From positions 102,727-166,726 of the forward strand of contig JAUJOH010000003.1 of assembly GCA_030447745.1 (NCBI GenBank): a stretch of 64,000 nucleotides of DNA, given 5' to 3'. Within the stretch, counting starts at the first letter, position 1, and every line of letters begins with the position of its first letter. The notes beneath the pieces are model-generated. The model was not told where the DNA came from, ran no database searches, and worked only from the letters and a program-made list of their open reading frames with translations. Below are positions 9,243-17,313 of the stretch, piece after piece. Origin of the DNA: Chloroflexota bacterium (GTDB lineage Bacteria > Chloroflexota > Limnocylindria > Limnocylindrales > CSP1-4). The translations under genes and the position numbers were made by a program.

Positions 9243-9270
9243 CGGAGGGCAGCTCCGACGCTGCCCTCCG
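9243..9270 (-). terminator. Intercistronic hairpin between binding protein and permease
   Basis: A perfect 11-bp inverted repeat, CGGAGGGCAGC and GCTGCCCTCCG, with a 6-base loop. No T-tract follows on the minus strand, so it is more likely an mRNA-stabilising or partial-termination element than a full terminator. It lies in the 109-base gap downstream of the binding-protein gene. Confidence 0.5.
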
Positions 9271-9295
9271 ACCGTACGACGTCAGCCCGTAGCGG

Positions 9296-10492
9296 CTAGC
9301 CGCATTCGCAGATCTTGAGGAAGTCCTCCCGGGACTGCTCGAGGTTCTCCTTGGTGACGGGCAGGAGCTCCTGGGTGTTCGGCAGGATCTTGCCGTTCTT
9401 CAGGAACTCCGCGCACGCGACCGCGCCGAACGCGGCCTGATCACCCCAGCGCTGGTCGAGAGCGACGACCTGCGTGCCGGCCTCGATCGCCTCGAGCTGC
9501 CCGAGGCTGACGTTCCAGCCGAGCGTCCATACCTTGCCGGCGAGGCCCAGATCGGTGATCGCTCGGGCGGCATGCTCGGCGCCGATGTCCACGTTCTCGA
9601 TGAACTGGACTTCCGGGTTGCCCTGGAGGAACGCCTTGTAGGCGTCATACGTGCCCGCCGGGTCGTACGTCGTCACGAGGGCGTTGCTCTCCGTGTTGGC
9701 GAACGTCGCGTCCGGGATTGCCGCCTTGATCGTGTCGATGAAGCCCTTCATCCGGCCCTGTGCCCAGTTCTGGGTCGGGTCGCCGCCCGAAACGGCGAAG
9801 ACCTTGAGCTGGTTACCCGTCTCCTCCATCCAGTCGAGCAGGATGTTCGCCGCCTGTTCCCCCTCCTTTTCTGAGATCTGCGTGAAGTTGGTGAGCTCGT
9901 TCCCGTTCGACTGGACACCCACGGTGAACACCGGGATGCCGTCGGCCATGATGTCGTTGGTGATTTTGGTGAAGGTGTCTTGGCCCGTGGGCTGCACGGA
10001 CAGGCAGTCGATCTGATCGGAATCCCACTGCGCCTGGATCTGCGCGATCTGCTCGTTGGGGTCCTGGACCGCCGATGCGGGCGCGATGGCCTGACCGTTC
10101 ATCGGGAGGATCTTCTGCGCCTCCGGCAGGCTCCGGGTGTAACCCGCGAGGTACTGAGGCGAGAACAGCGGGATGCTCGACGAGCCGTATGAGAAGACGT
10201 AGTTCACTGGCTCGCCATTCTCGAGCTTCTCGGCAATGCGGGGGTTCAACGTGAAGGTCGAGCCATCCTTCAGAGTCCCGGTGTGAGGCCAGTCGTCGGC
10301 GGCCCCTCCGCTCGGAGCACCGCTGCCGCTACCGCCCGGCGTCGCGCCCGCGCTCGGCTCAGCGGTGGTGCTCGGCGATGTGGTCGCGGCGATGCTCGGT
10401 GATGTGGTCGCCGCCGGCGTCGCGGTGCAGGCCGCGACCAGCATCGCGGCCGCCCCCACAGCCGCGGCCGAGCGGCGGAATTCGATCCGCAT
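9296..10492 (-). CDS. Sugar-binding lipoprotein of a CUT2 ABC transporter
   Basis: A 398-residue periplasmic-binding-protein-type lipoprotein. The signal peptide ends in a lipobox (AMLVAACTA), followed by a Thr/Ser/Pro/Ala/Gly-rich linker to about residue 65. The mature domain has PNEQIAQIQAQWDSDQIDCLSVQPTG-type segments and ends in two cysteines (KICECG). It should capture a sugar outside the membrane and deliver it to the permease encoded downstream. A GGAGG lies just upstream of the start ATG, and an operator-like site lies about 97 bases upstream. Confidence 0.9.
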   Translation of the reverse strand: MRIEFRRSAAAVGAAAMLVAACTATPAATTSPSIAATTSPSTTAEPSAGATPGGSGSGAPSGGAADDWPHTGTLKDGSTFTLNPRIAEKLENGEPVNYVFSYGSSSIPLFSPQYLAGYTRSLPEAQKILPMNGQAIAPASAVQDPNEQIAQIQAQWDSDQIDCLSVQPTGQDTFTKITNDIMADGIPVFTVGVQSNGNELTNFTQISEKEGEQAANILLDWMEETGNQLKVFAVSGGDPTQNWAQGRMKGFIDTIKAAIPDATFANTESNALVTTYDPAGTYDAYKAFLQGNPEVQFIENVDIGAEHAARAITDLGLAGKVWTLGWNVSLGQLEAIEAGTQVVALDQRWGDQAAFGAVACAEFLKNGKILPNTQELLPVTKENLEQSREDFLKICECG

Positions 10493-10579
10493 TGGTGCCT
10501 CCTCCTCTCTTCGAACCGCGCTGATGCGCGCCGGGGATACGAAGAGCCGCGGTCAGTATCGGAACGCCACCGGGCATTG

Positions 10580-11110
10580 TCAACGTTTCTGGAAAGCATT
10601 GCTGGCGAGGGTGCCCGGGGTCTGTGGCGGTCGCGAACAGCTGGATCGCGTAGCCGTCCGGATCGGGGACGTCAGCAGCTTCGGGCGCCGGTGTTGGGAC
10701 CGGCGGTGATGTCCACGACGTCCGTCGAGCGCGCCGGGAAGCCGAGCGCGACGAGCCGCGCCCAGACGGCCGCCACGTCGTCGACGTACAGGCACAGGTG
10801 GCCGCCACCGGGGTCGCACGGGCGCGACGCGGCCGGCATCCGCTCGATGCCCCGGTACTCGAGGAGCTCGACGAACCTGGCCCCCGGGATCCGGAGGTAA
10901 ACCGTGCGGATCGCGTCGAACTCGAGCTTTGAGCACTTCCTTCAGGTACGGCGCATCGAGCATCCGGTCGAACTCGAGCTTGAGGCCGAGGCCGTCGCGA
11001 TAGAACGCGAGCGAGCGGTCCATGTCGCCGACGGTGATCCCGCCGTGGAAGAAGCCCGTCACACGCCCCGCGGTCGCGGCCTCCACGACCGGCGCTGCCT
11101 GTGCCGCCAC
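10580..11110 (-). pseudogene. VOC/glyoxalase-fold protein, frameshifted
   Basis: The N-terminal part (GTG at 11110) reads a vicinal-oxygen-chelate domain: FFHGGITVGDMDRSLAFYRDG. It then shifts frame near 10925 to FVELLEYRGIE, GGGHLCLYVDD and ALGFPARS, and shifts again near 10685 to VPDPDGYAIQLF, the typical metal-ligand strand. With at least two shifts no single frame gives a whole protein of about 150 residues. It directly follows the oxidoreductase gene on the same strand. It is either a recent pseudogene or a sequence with base-call indels; the residues across the shifts still look well conserved. The exact 3' end is unclear. Confidence 0.6.
10589..10602 (+). promoter_or_regulatory. Operator-like site upstream of the 10.5 kb ABC transporter
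   Basis: CTGGAAAGCATTGC matches the best island sites in 11 of 14 positions when compared with CTGGAAACGGTTGC at 19618. It is preceded by AACGTTT, giving local dyad symmetry. It lies between the binding-protein start and the end of the VOC gene. Confidence 0.4.
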
Positions 11111-11111
11111 G

Positions 11112-12218
11112 TCAGACGGCGACGGTGTCGAGGGTCTTGACCCGCTCGAGCACGCCGCTCGAGGCGCTCCGGTACGCGGCGTCGAGGATCTCGACCGTCC
11201 TCGCGCCGAGCTCGGCCGGCGAGTTGTTGGCAAAGGCTCTGCCGGCACCCGCCTCGACGAGGGCGTCGATGGGGCCTTTGCAGTCGTACAGCCCCGCGTC
11301 AGCGTCGAGGGGCACGCGTGTGTCGTCGTTCGCGCCGCGGTAGCGCCACAGGATGTTCTCGCGCAGATCGAGATGGAACATCCCGCGCGAACCGACGACG
11401 CGAACCTCCACGGCATGGCGGTTGTTCGCCCCGCCGAGATGCGACGACGCGCCGCTCATCGTCCCGATCGCCCCGTTCGTGTAGCGCATCGCCACGGCGT
11501 CGTGGAGCTCGACCTTCGCGTCGAGCGGCGCGGACATCAGGGCGAACACCTCCTGCCCTCGCAGGTCGGTCAGCCAGAGGGACACGCCGAGCAGGTGGGT
11601 CAGCTGCGCCTGGCCGTATCCGCCGCCGGACGTCTCCGGCCGCGACCACGTGTCGGCCTGCGGGATCGCCTCCGGGTCGGCGCCCGGATAGTCGCCGGTC
11701 TCGCTGAGCAGCTCGCGGGTGACCGAGTCCATGTGGAGCGCGACGTGCTCGATCTCCCCCACGCCACCGTCGTCGTGCATCAGCCGGTGCGCCTGGATGA
11801 CCATCGGCCGGTAATTCCAGCCGTACGCGACGAGGAGGTTCCGGCCCGTCCGCTTGACGGTCTCGTCGAGGTCCCACGCGTGCGCCGGCTCGAGCGTGAA
11901 CGGCTTCTCGCACATGACGTGCGCGCCCGCCTCGAGGGCGGCCTTGGTCTGCTCCCAGTGGTAGCCGGGCGGGCTGCCGACGACGACGATGTCCGGCTTT
12001 GCGGCGACCACTTCGCGCCAGTCGGTCGTGGCCTGCTGGAACACGTACTTGTCCTTGATCCCCAACCCCAACTCCCCCATCCACCGCTCCCGCAGCGCCG
12101 GGAGGCGCCCGTCGACCACCGCGACCGCCCCCTCGTCCGCGTGCGCCGTGAGCTGCCGGAGGTGGGAGCGGACGGTCCCCGAGCCCGCTCCGATGACGCC
12201 GAGACGCAGCTTCGCCAC
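11112..12218 (-). CDS. Gfo/Idh/MocA-family NAD(P)-dependent oxidoreductase
   Basis: A 368-residue sugar oxidoreductase. The Rossmann motif GVIGAGSGTVRSH is at the N-terminus, the family EKP signature is in AHVMCEKPFTLEP, and the second domain has a long beta-sheet region with VEVRVVGSRGMFHLDLREN. Members oxidise or reduce sugars, inositols or their lactones in the cytoplasm. The gene is followed two bases later by the VOC gene and is divergent from the isomerase operon at 12391, with an operator-like site between. Specific sugar unknown; I could not match it to a named dehydrogenase. Confidence 0.88.
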   Translation of the reverse strand: MAKLRLGVIGAGSGTVRSHLRQLTAHADEGAVAVVDGRLPALRERWMGELGLGIKDKYVFQQATTDWREVVAAKPDIVVVGSPPGYHWEQTKAALEAGAHVMCEKPFTLEPAHAWDLDETVKRTGRNLLVAYGWNYRPMVIQAHRLMHDDGGVGEIEHVALHMDSVTRELLSETGDYPGADPEAIPQADTWSRPETSGGGYGQAQLTHLLGVSLWLTDLRGQEVFALMSAPLDAKVELHDAVAMRYTNGAIGTMSGASSHLGGANNRHAVEVRVVGSRGMFHLDLRENILWRYRGANDDTRVPLDADAGLYDCKGPIDALVEAGAGRAFANNSPAELGARTVEILDAAYRSASSGVLERVKTLDTVAV

Positions 12219-12329
12219 AGAGCACCCCTTTCGTCGAGGCCGACCGTGGGCGCGCGACCCCGATGGATCGTCCGGTTTGACGGCGCGCGCCGCCCGCCAC
12301 TAGGATCGTCGAGGCGGGTGGAAACGAGT

Positions 12330-12343
12330 CTGGAAATGATATC
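12330..12343 (+). promoter_or_regulatory. Operator-like site between oxidoreductase and isomerase operons
   Basis: CTGGAAATGATATC, with a second half-site TGGAAACGA eleven bases upstream. It matches the island motif at the CTGGAAA half. It sits in the 172-base divergent gap 12219-12390. Confidence 0.4.
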
Positions 12344-12390
12344 ACCCGCTCCGTCGCGGTCCCGACCGAACCCCGAAGACAGGGAGCCCG

Positions 12391-13785
12391 ATGGCGACCG
12401 GATGGCGTCCCCGTGTCGGCCTCGTCAGCGTCCGATTCACGCTGTTCGACGCGCAGATGGGCCCCGACTTCCCGGCCCGGATGCGAGCCCACGCGGCGAG
12501 GTCCGCTGCGATCCTGGGGAGGTTCGCGGACGTCGTCGAGACACCTTTGATCGAGTCCGAATCCGACGCCGACGCGGTCGCCTCGCGCCTCGCGGGGGAG
12601 CGGCTGGACGCGGTCGTGTTCGCGCCGGCGATGGCGGCACCGCCCTCGTTCGCGGATCTCGCGCTCACGCGCGTCGATGCGCCGCTCGTCGTCTGGAACG
12701 CCCCGGCGATCGAGCGGCTGCCGGAGGATCTGCATCAGGACGAGGCGACGGTCCACTCGACGTCGGTCGGGGCCGTGATGTTCGGCAACGTGCTCGTCCG
12801 GCGTGGTCGCCGGTTCCGCGTCGTGACAGCGGGGCACGACGACGACGGCGGCCTCGCGGTCCTCGAACGGATCGTCCGCGCGACCGCCGTCGCCGGGTCG
12901 CTCCGCGGGGCGACCTTCCTTCGGGTCGGCGCCCCGATCCCGGGCTACCTCGACGTGGAAGCCGCCGCGCGCGCGCTGGACCGCCTCGGCGTGCGGGAGG
13001 TCGCCGTCTCCGTCGCCGATTGGGAGGAGCGCGTCGCGAGCGTGCCCCGCGCACTGGCGGCGGCGCTCGTCGACGAGGTCCGCGCGCGCTGGTCGGGCGA
13101 TCCGGGGCCGTGCGCGGCCGACAGCGCCGCGATTGCGCTCGCCCTTGGAGACGCGCTCGACGAGGCCGGCGCGGCCGGCGGCACCGTCAACTGCCACGGC
13201 CCGTGGTTCCGGACGAGCCAACGCGTCGGGCTCACCGCCTGCCTCGCGGTCGCGACGCAGACGGAGCGCGGCCGGCCGCTCTCGTGCACCGGCGACCAGC
13301 CGACCGCGATCGCCCTGACGCTCGCCCGCCGGCTCGCCGGCGCGGCGCTCTACTGCGAGTGCTACGTCCCCGAGCGGGCGACGGGCCTCGTGCTCGTCGC
13401 GGCCGGCGGCGAGGGCGACCCCGCATGGGCCGACCCGCCGGGCGCCGTGGTCGTCGAGGCGAACGACCACTACCCGGGCGAGCGCGGCGAGGCTACCTCC
13501 GTGGCGTTCGGACTCCTGCAGGGCCCCGCGACGATCCTCTCGCTGTCGCCGACCGACGACGGCTGGGTGCTCGCGTGGGCAACCGGGCAGATCGTCGAGT
13601 CACGCTACACCCGGATGCGCGGCCCGAACGGCATGTTCCGATTCGATTCGGGTCCCGGCGACGAGGCGCTCGCGCGCTGGATCGGGTCCGGCGCAACCCA
13701 CCACAACGCTCTCGCACCGGGGCGCCTCGACTTGGAGGTCCCGGCCGTCGCCGAAGCCCTCGGCATCCGTCATCAGCGCGTATAG
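12391..13785 (+). CDS. L-fucose/L-arabinose isomerase-family protein
   Basis: A 464-residue protein related to the FucI/AraA fold. Recognisable parts are TVNCHGPWFRTSQRVG, the strand LSCTGDQPTAIALTLARRL, VVEANDHYPGE, and the C-terminal THHNALAPG, where acidic residues and a histidine would bind the catalytic metal. It may interconvert an aldose and ketose, although this distant branch is uncharacterised as far as I know. The start ATG has GGGAG upstream. It heads a rightward operon: this gene, dehydratase, SDR, RidA-like, alcohol dehydrogenase. A broken paralogue lies at 30754-32187. Confidence 0.75.
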   Translation: MATGWRPRVGLVSVRFTLFDAQMGPDFPARMRAHAARSAAILGRFADVVETPLIESESDADAVASRLAGERLDAVVFAPAMAAPPSFADLALTRVDAPLVVWNAPAIERLPEDLHQDEATVHSTSVGAVMFGNVLVRRGRRFRVVTAGHDDDGGLAVLERIVRATAVAGSLRGATFLRVGAPIPGYLDVEAAARALDRLGVREVAVSVADWEERVASVPRALAAALVDEVRARWSGDPGPCAADSAAIALALGDALDEAGAAGGTVNCHGPWFRTSQRVGLTACLAVATQTERGRPLSCTGDQPTAIALTLARRLAGAALYCECYVPERATGLVLVAAGGEGDPAWADPPGAVVVEANDHYPGERGEATSVAFGLLQGPATILSLSPTDDGWVLAWATGQIVESRYTRMRGPNGMFRFDSGPGDEALARWIGSGATHHNALAPGRLDLEVPAVAEALGIRHQRV

Positions 13786-13812
13786 CCGGCGCTAGCCGCG
13801 AGGAGGAGTCCC

Positions 13813-14955
13813 ATGAGCACCGTCGCGACCGTCGAGGCGATCCCGGTCAGCTATCCGGAGCCGAACGACTTCAACGCGCTCCGTCACCTGTGCCTCGTCA
13901 AGATCACCACCCACGACGGCGTGGTCGGCTGGGGCGAGTCGATCACCCAGTTCCCCGAGGCGAACTTCGCCGTCAAGGCAATCATTGAGGGCATGGCGGA
14001 GCGCGTAGTCGGCCGGGACCCGCTCGATAACATCGCAATCTGGCACGCCCTCCGCGACCAGATGTGGTGGTACGGCTACAACGGCGGCATCGCCAGCTAC
14101 GCGGTGGCTGCCATTGACATCGCCCTTTGGGACATCAAGGGCAGGCTCCTCGGCGTGCCTGTCGTCCAGCTGCTCGGCGGCGCCGTCCACGAGCGGCTTC
14201 CCGCGGTCGCCTCGAGTCACGCCCATTACGAGGACATCGGCCGGATGGTCGAGGAGGCTCAGGAGTGGGTTGCGCCAGGGATGCACGGCCTCAAGGTCGG
14301 CCTCGGCAAGCGCGGCAACGCCCGGCTCGGGTACGAGCACGACCGGGATGTCGAGTACATGCGCCGGATGCGCGAGGGGCTGCCGGGCAAGTGGATCATG
14401 CTCGACTGCGGCTGGAACGTGAAATGGGACGTCAAGACGGCCGTCCGTCGGGTGCAGGCGTTCGAGGAGTTCGACCTGCACTGGATCGAGGAGCCGCTGG
14501 GTGCTTGGGATCCCGAGGGCTACGCGAACCTGCGCAGCAAGACGACATCGCTGATCGCGTACGGGGAGAAGGAATGGAACGTCGACGGGTTCGAGCGCGT
14601 GCTCGGGACCGGGACGGTCGACGTCGTCGGCATCGACCCCGGCCGCGCTGAGGGCATCACCGGGTTCAAGCGGGCGGTGGAGCGGATCGAGTTCCATCGG
14701 CGGCAGGCGAACGCGCACTGCTGGTCCTCCGCGATCGTGACGGCCGCGAGCCTCGCGATGAGCTTCAGCTCGCCGGCGTTCAAGCTCATCGAGGTCAAGC
14801 CGCTCCGCAACCCGATGCAGCACGAGCTGGTGCCCGAGCCGATCGAGCACGTCGGTGGCTGGTTCACGCCGCCCACGAAGCCCGGCTTGGGGATCGAGGT
14901 CCTCGACGAGGTCGTCGACCGGTATCGGAGCGACAAGGTCCTGGCCGCGGTCTGA
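13813..14955 (+). CDS. Enolase-superfamily dehydratase, galactonate/mannonate dehydratase-like
   Basis: A third enolase-superfamily enzyme, 380 residues, from a different branch than the pair at 1-5.4 kb. Motifs: HGLKVGLGKRG, MLDCGWNVKWD, LHWIEEPLGAWD, and a C-terminal IDPGRAEGITGFKRA followed by NAHCWSSAI. The N-terminal capping domain begins MSTVATVEAIPVSY. AGGAGGAG lies just upstream of the ATG. It probably dehydrates a sugar acid to a 2-keto-3-deoxy acid. It is second in the isomerase-headed operon, and the following SDR could oxidise its product or precursor. Confidence 0.88.
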   Translation: MSTVATVEAIPVSYPEPNDFNALRHLCLVKITTHDGVVGWGESITQFPEANFAVKAIIEGMAERVVGRDPLDNIAIWHALRDQMWWYGYNGGIASYAVAAIDIALWDIKGRLLGVPVVQLLGGAVHERLPAVASSHAHYEDIGRMVEEAQEWVAPGMHGLKVGLGKRGNARLGYEHDRDVEYMRRMREGLPGKWIMLDCGWNVKWDVKTAVRRVQAFEEFDLHWIEEPLGAWDPEGYANLRSKTTSLIAYGEKEWNVDGFERVLGTGTVDVVGIDPGRAEGITGFKRAVERIEFHRRQANAHCWSSAIVTAASLAMSFSSPAFKLIEVKPLRNPMQHELVPEPIEHVGGWFTPPTKPGLGIEVLDEVVDRYRSDKVLAAV

Positions 14956-14990
14956 CGCGCCGCGGCAGCACACGACGAGGAGGAACGGTC

Positions 14991-15758
14991 ATGGCGTGGA
15001 GCGTGGGCGCCGGGCTCGAGGGCAAGGGCGTCATCGTGACCGGTGCCGCGGGCGGCATCGGGCGCGCCGTCACGAAGGCGTTCGCGACGACGGGCGCGAA
15101 CGTGATGGCGGTCGACGTCGACCAGGCCAACGTCGACGCGGTCGTCGGCGAGCTCGACGGGTCGGGGCATGTGGGCGCGGCGGCGGACCTGCGCGATCTC
15201 GGCGCCCACGACGGGATCGTGGAGCGGGCCCGGGCGGAGCTCGGGAACGTGTACGCCCTCGCCAACCTCGCAGCCGTGCTCCGACGGCGTGGCTCGCTCG
15301 ACGAGGTGACGGAGGACGACTGGGACCTCCAGCACGACGTAAACCTCAAGGCCGCCTTCTTCTTGGCCCGCGCCGCGGGCAGGGCGATGATCGAGGGCGG
15401 GCAGGGCGGCCGAATCATCCTGTTCAGCTCGCAGGGCTGGTGGACCGGCGGCTTCGGCGGCTCGGTCGCGTACGCAGCCACGAAGGGCGGCGTGACGACA
15501 ATGTGCCGCGGCCTGGCCAGGACGTTCGGGCCGCACCAGATCACCGTCAACTGCGTCTCGCCCGGGCAGGTCCACACGCCGATGCTCATGACCGGGCTGG
15601 CACCCGAGGTCTACGAGAACATGAAGAAGCAGACGCCGCTCGGCTACGTCGCCGAGCCGGAGGAGATGGCCGGTCCGGTCGTCTTCCTCGCATCGGACCA
15701 CGCGAAGTACATCACCGGGGCCACGATCAACGCCTCCGGTGGCTTCCTCATGTACTGA
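14991..15758 (+). CDS. Short-chain dehydrogenase/reductase (SDR)
   Basis: A classical SDR of 255 residues. The cofactor motif is TGAAGGIGRAV, followed by NLAAVL in place of the usual NNAG. The catalytic serine and YxxxK are in LFSSQG and YAATKGG, and the C-terminus ends in INASGGFLMY. GAGGAGG lies before the ATG. It likely oxidises or reduces a hydroxyl of a sugar or keto-deoxy acid with NAD(P). It is one of six SDR genes still readable in this island, four of them intact. Member of the operon 12391-17205. Confidence 0.92.
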   Translation: MAWSVGAGLEGKGVIVTGAAGGIGRAVTKAFATTGANVMAVDVDQANVDAVVGELDGSGHVGAAADLRDLGAHDGIVERARAELGNVYALANLAAVLRRRGSLDEVTEDDWDLQHDVNLKAAFFLARAAGRAMIEGGQGGRIILFSSQGWWTGGFGGSVAYAATKGGVTTMCRGLARTFGPHQITVNCVSPGQVHTPMLMTGLAPEVYENMKKQTPLGYVAEPEEMAGPVVFLASDHAKYITGATINASGGFLMY

Positions 15759-15769
15759 GCCCGTCCGCG

Positions 15770-16174
15770 ATGTCGGCTCTCGTCAGCGACTTTCAGTTCC
15801 CGTGGGCCGCCGGCTGGTACTTCTCGCAGGCCGTCCGGGCTGGCGACGTGATCGTGACGGCCGGCCAGGCCGGCTTCGACGACGACGGGCGGGTCGTCGG
15901 CGACGACTTCGAGAGCCAGCTCCGGCAGGCCTTCCGAAACCTCGACCGCGTGCTCCGGACACAGGGGTCCTCGCTCGACGGCGTCATGCGCCTCAACACG
16001 TACCTGTCCCACCAGTCGCAGGACGAGGGGTTCAAGCGGATCCGCGGCGAGTTCCTCACGCCGCCGTATCCCGCGTCGACGGCGGTCATCGTCGGGTTCG
16101 TCTTCCCCGGCATGCTGTGCGAGATCGAGGCCATCGCCGTGCGCGGCGGCGTCCGCGAGCGGGACGCCCGTTGA
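15770..16174 (+). CDS. RidA/YjgF-family protein
   Basis: A 134-residue RidA-fold protein. Typical segments are VIVTAGQAGFDDDGRVVG, QLRQAFRNLDRVLRTQGSSLDGVMRLNTYLS and YPASTAVIVGFVFPGMLCEIEAIAV, where the arginine usually seen near the end (EIEAIA region) is not obvious. RidA members hydrolyse reactive enamines or imines; related members occur in catabolic operons as deaminases. It starts twelve bases after the SDR stop, and its stop overlaps a possible TTG of the next gene. The longer frame to 14855 is a shadow. Confidence 0.85.
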   Translation: MSALVSDFQFPWAAGWYFSQAVRAGDVIVTAGQAGFDDDGRVVGDDFESQLRQAFRNLDRVLRTQGSSLDGVMRLNTYLSHQSQDEGFKRIRGEFLTPPYPASTAVIVGFVFPGMLCEIEAIAVRGGVRERDAR

Positions 16175-16182
16175 CCGCGACG

Positions 16183-17205
16183 ATGCGGGCGATCGAGCTG
16201 CCGGAGGTCGGAGCGCCCCTTCGGGCGACTCGACGGGAGGCGCCCGAACCGGGCCCCGGCGAGGTCCGCGTCCGGATCGACGCGTGCGGCGTATGCGGCT
16301 CCGACGTCTTCCTGCAGAAGGGCGGCTTCGGCGACAAGGTCCCGTACCCGGTCATCCCGGGACACGAGGCGGCCGGGGTCGTGGACGCGCTCGGGGACGC
16401 CGTCGACGGCCTGGCGGCCGGCGACCAGGTCGCGCTGTACTACATCACGACGCCACCGGGCGATCCGTGGGCCGCGCGCGGGCGACCGAACATCTCGCCC
16501 GCGGTCACGCGGATGGGCGTTGACGTCGACGGCGCGTTCGCGGAGTACGTGCTGCGGCCGCCCGAGGCGCTCATCAAGCCACCGGCACCCGTGCCGCCGG
16601 CGGTCCTCGCGGTGCTGACCGATGCGGTCGCGACGCCGCTCCACGGACTGAAGCGCGTGGCTCGCCTCGCCGCCGGCGAGACGCTCGTCGTTCTGGGCGT
16701 GGGCGGGCTCGGGTCGAATGCCGTGCAGCTCGGGAAGGCGTTCGGCGCACGGGTGATCGCCGTCACTCGCTCCGAGGCGAAGCTGCGCCTCGCGCGCGAG
16801 CTGGGCGCCGACGAGACCGTGGCCGCCCAAGACGGCGATCCAGTCGCGGCCGTGAAGGGACTGACGGACGGACATGGTCCCGACGTGGTGGTCCAGTGTG
16901 TGGGATCCGCGGCCGCGGACGAGCAGGCGATCGCGATGGGCGGACCCGGCGGCCGCGTCGTCCTGATCGGCTCGAGCCTCGACCACTTCCGGGCCCGGGC
17001 GGTCGACATCTTGTGGCGCGAGCTCGCGGTGCTCGGATCGCGCGGCTTCGTGCCGGACGACATCCGCGATGCGATCGACCTCTTGCTCGATGGGACGCTC
17101 ACCGTCAACCACCTCGTCGAGGGCGTCCGACCGTTGGCGGAAGCGAACGAGGCGCTCGAGGACCTCAAGGCGGGGCGCGTATTCCGCTCGGTCCTGGTCC
17201 CCTGA
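16183..17205 (+). CDS. Zinc-type alcohol dehydrogenase family protein (MDR), structural zinc site absent
   Basis: A 340-residue medium-chain dehydrogenase. The catalytic-zinc region is present (DACGVCGSDVFLQ and PGHEAAGVVDALGD), and the NAD-binding motif is VVLGVGGLGSNAVQLGK. The four-cysteine structural zinc lobe is replaced by a cysteine-free stretch, YYITTPPGDPWAARGRP. The C-terminus, EANEALEDLKAGRVFRSVLVP, is typical. It is the last gene of the operon. It likely oxidises a polyol, sugar or threonine-like alcohol. A decayed second copy lies at 20463-20783. Confidence 0.9.
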   Translation: MRAIELPEVGAPLRATRREAPEPGPGEVRVRIDACGVCGSDVFLQKGGFGDKVPYPVIPGHEAAGVVDALGDAVDGLAAGDQVALYYITTPPGDPWAARGRPNISPAVTRMGVDVDGAFAEYVLRPPEALIKPPAPVPPAVLAVLTDAVATPLHGLKRVARLAAGETLVVLGVGGLGSNAVQLGKAFGARVIAVTRSEAKLRLARELGADETVAAQDGDPVAAVKGLTDGHGPDVVVQCVGSAAADEQAIAMGGPGGRVVLIGSSLDHFRARAVDILWRELAVLGSRGFVPDDIRDAIDLLLDGTLTVNHLVEGVRPLAEANEALEDLKAGRVFRSVLVP

Positions 17206-17313
17206 GGCCCCGTGGCTGCCGGCTCTGTGGGCCGGAACCCGGCTTCTACGTCCGCCGGCAGCAGGTCGTCGACGTGGTCGGCGACGGAGTCGAAGCTTCG
17301 CCACGCCGCCGGC

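Noticed and set aside
11112-12218. Naming the Gfo/Idh/MocA oxidoreductase as D-apiose dehydrogenase
   Set aside because: Same superfamily and near an ApnL-like gene, but the N-terminus does not match what I remember of ApsD and no substrate evidence exists.
11299-13470. A 723-codon minus-strand frame
   Set aside because: Composition-driven shadow without any domain signature; the isomerase-like gene on the plus strand explains the region.
11022-13988. A 988-codon plus-strand frame
   Set aside because: It runs antisense to the oxidoreductase and out of frame with the isomerase-like gene; Arg/Ala/Gly-rich shadow typical of very high GC.
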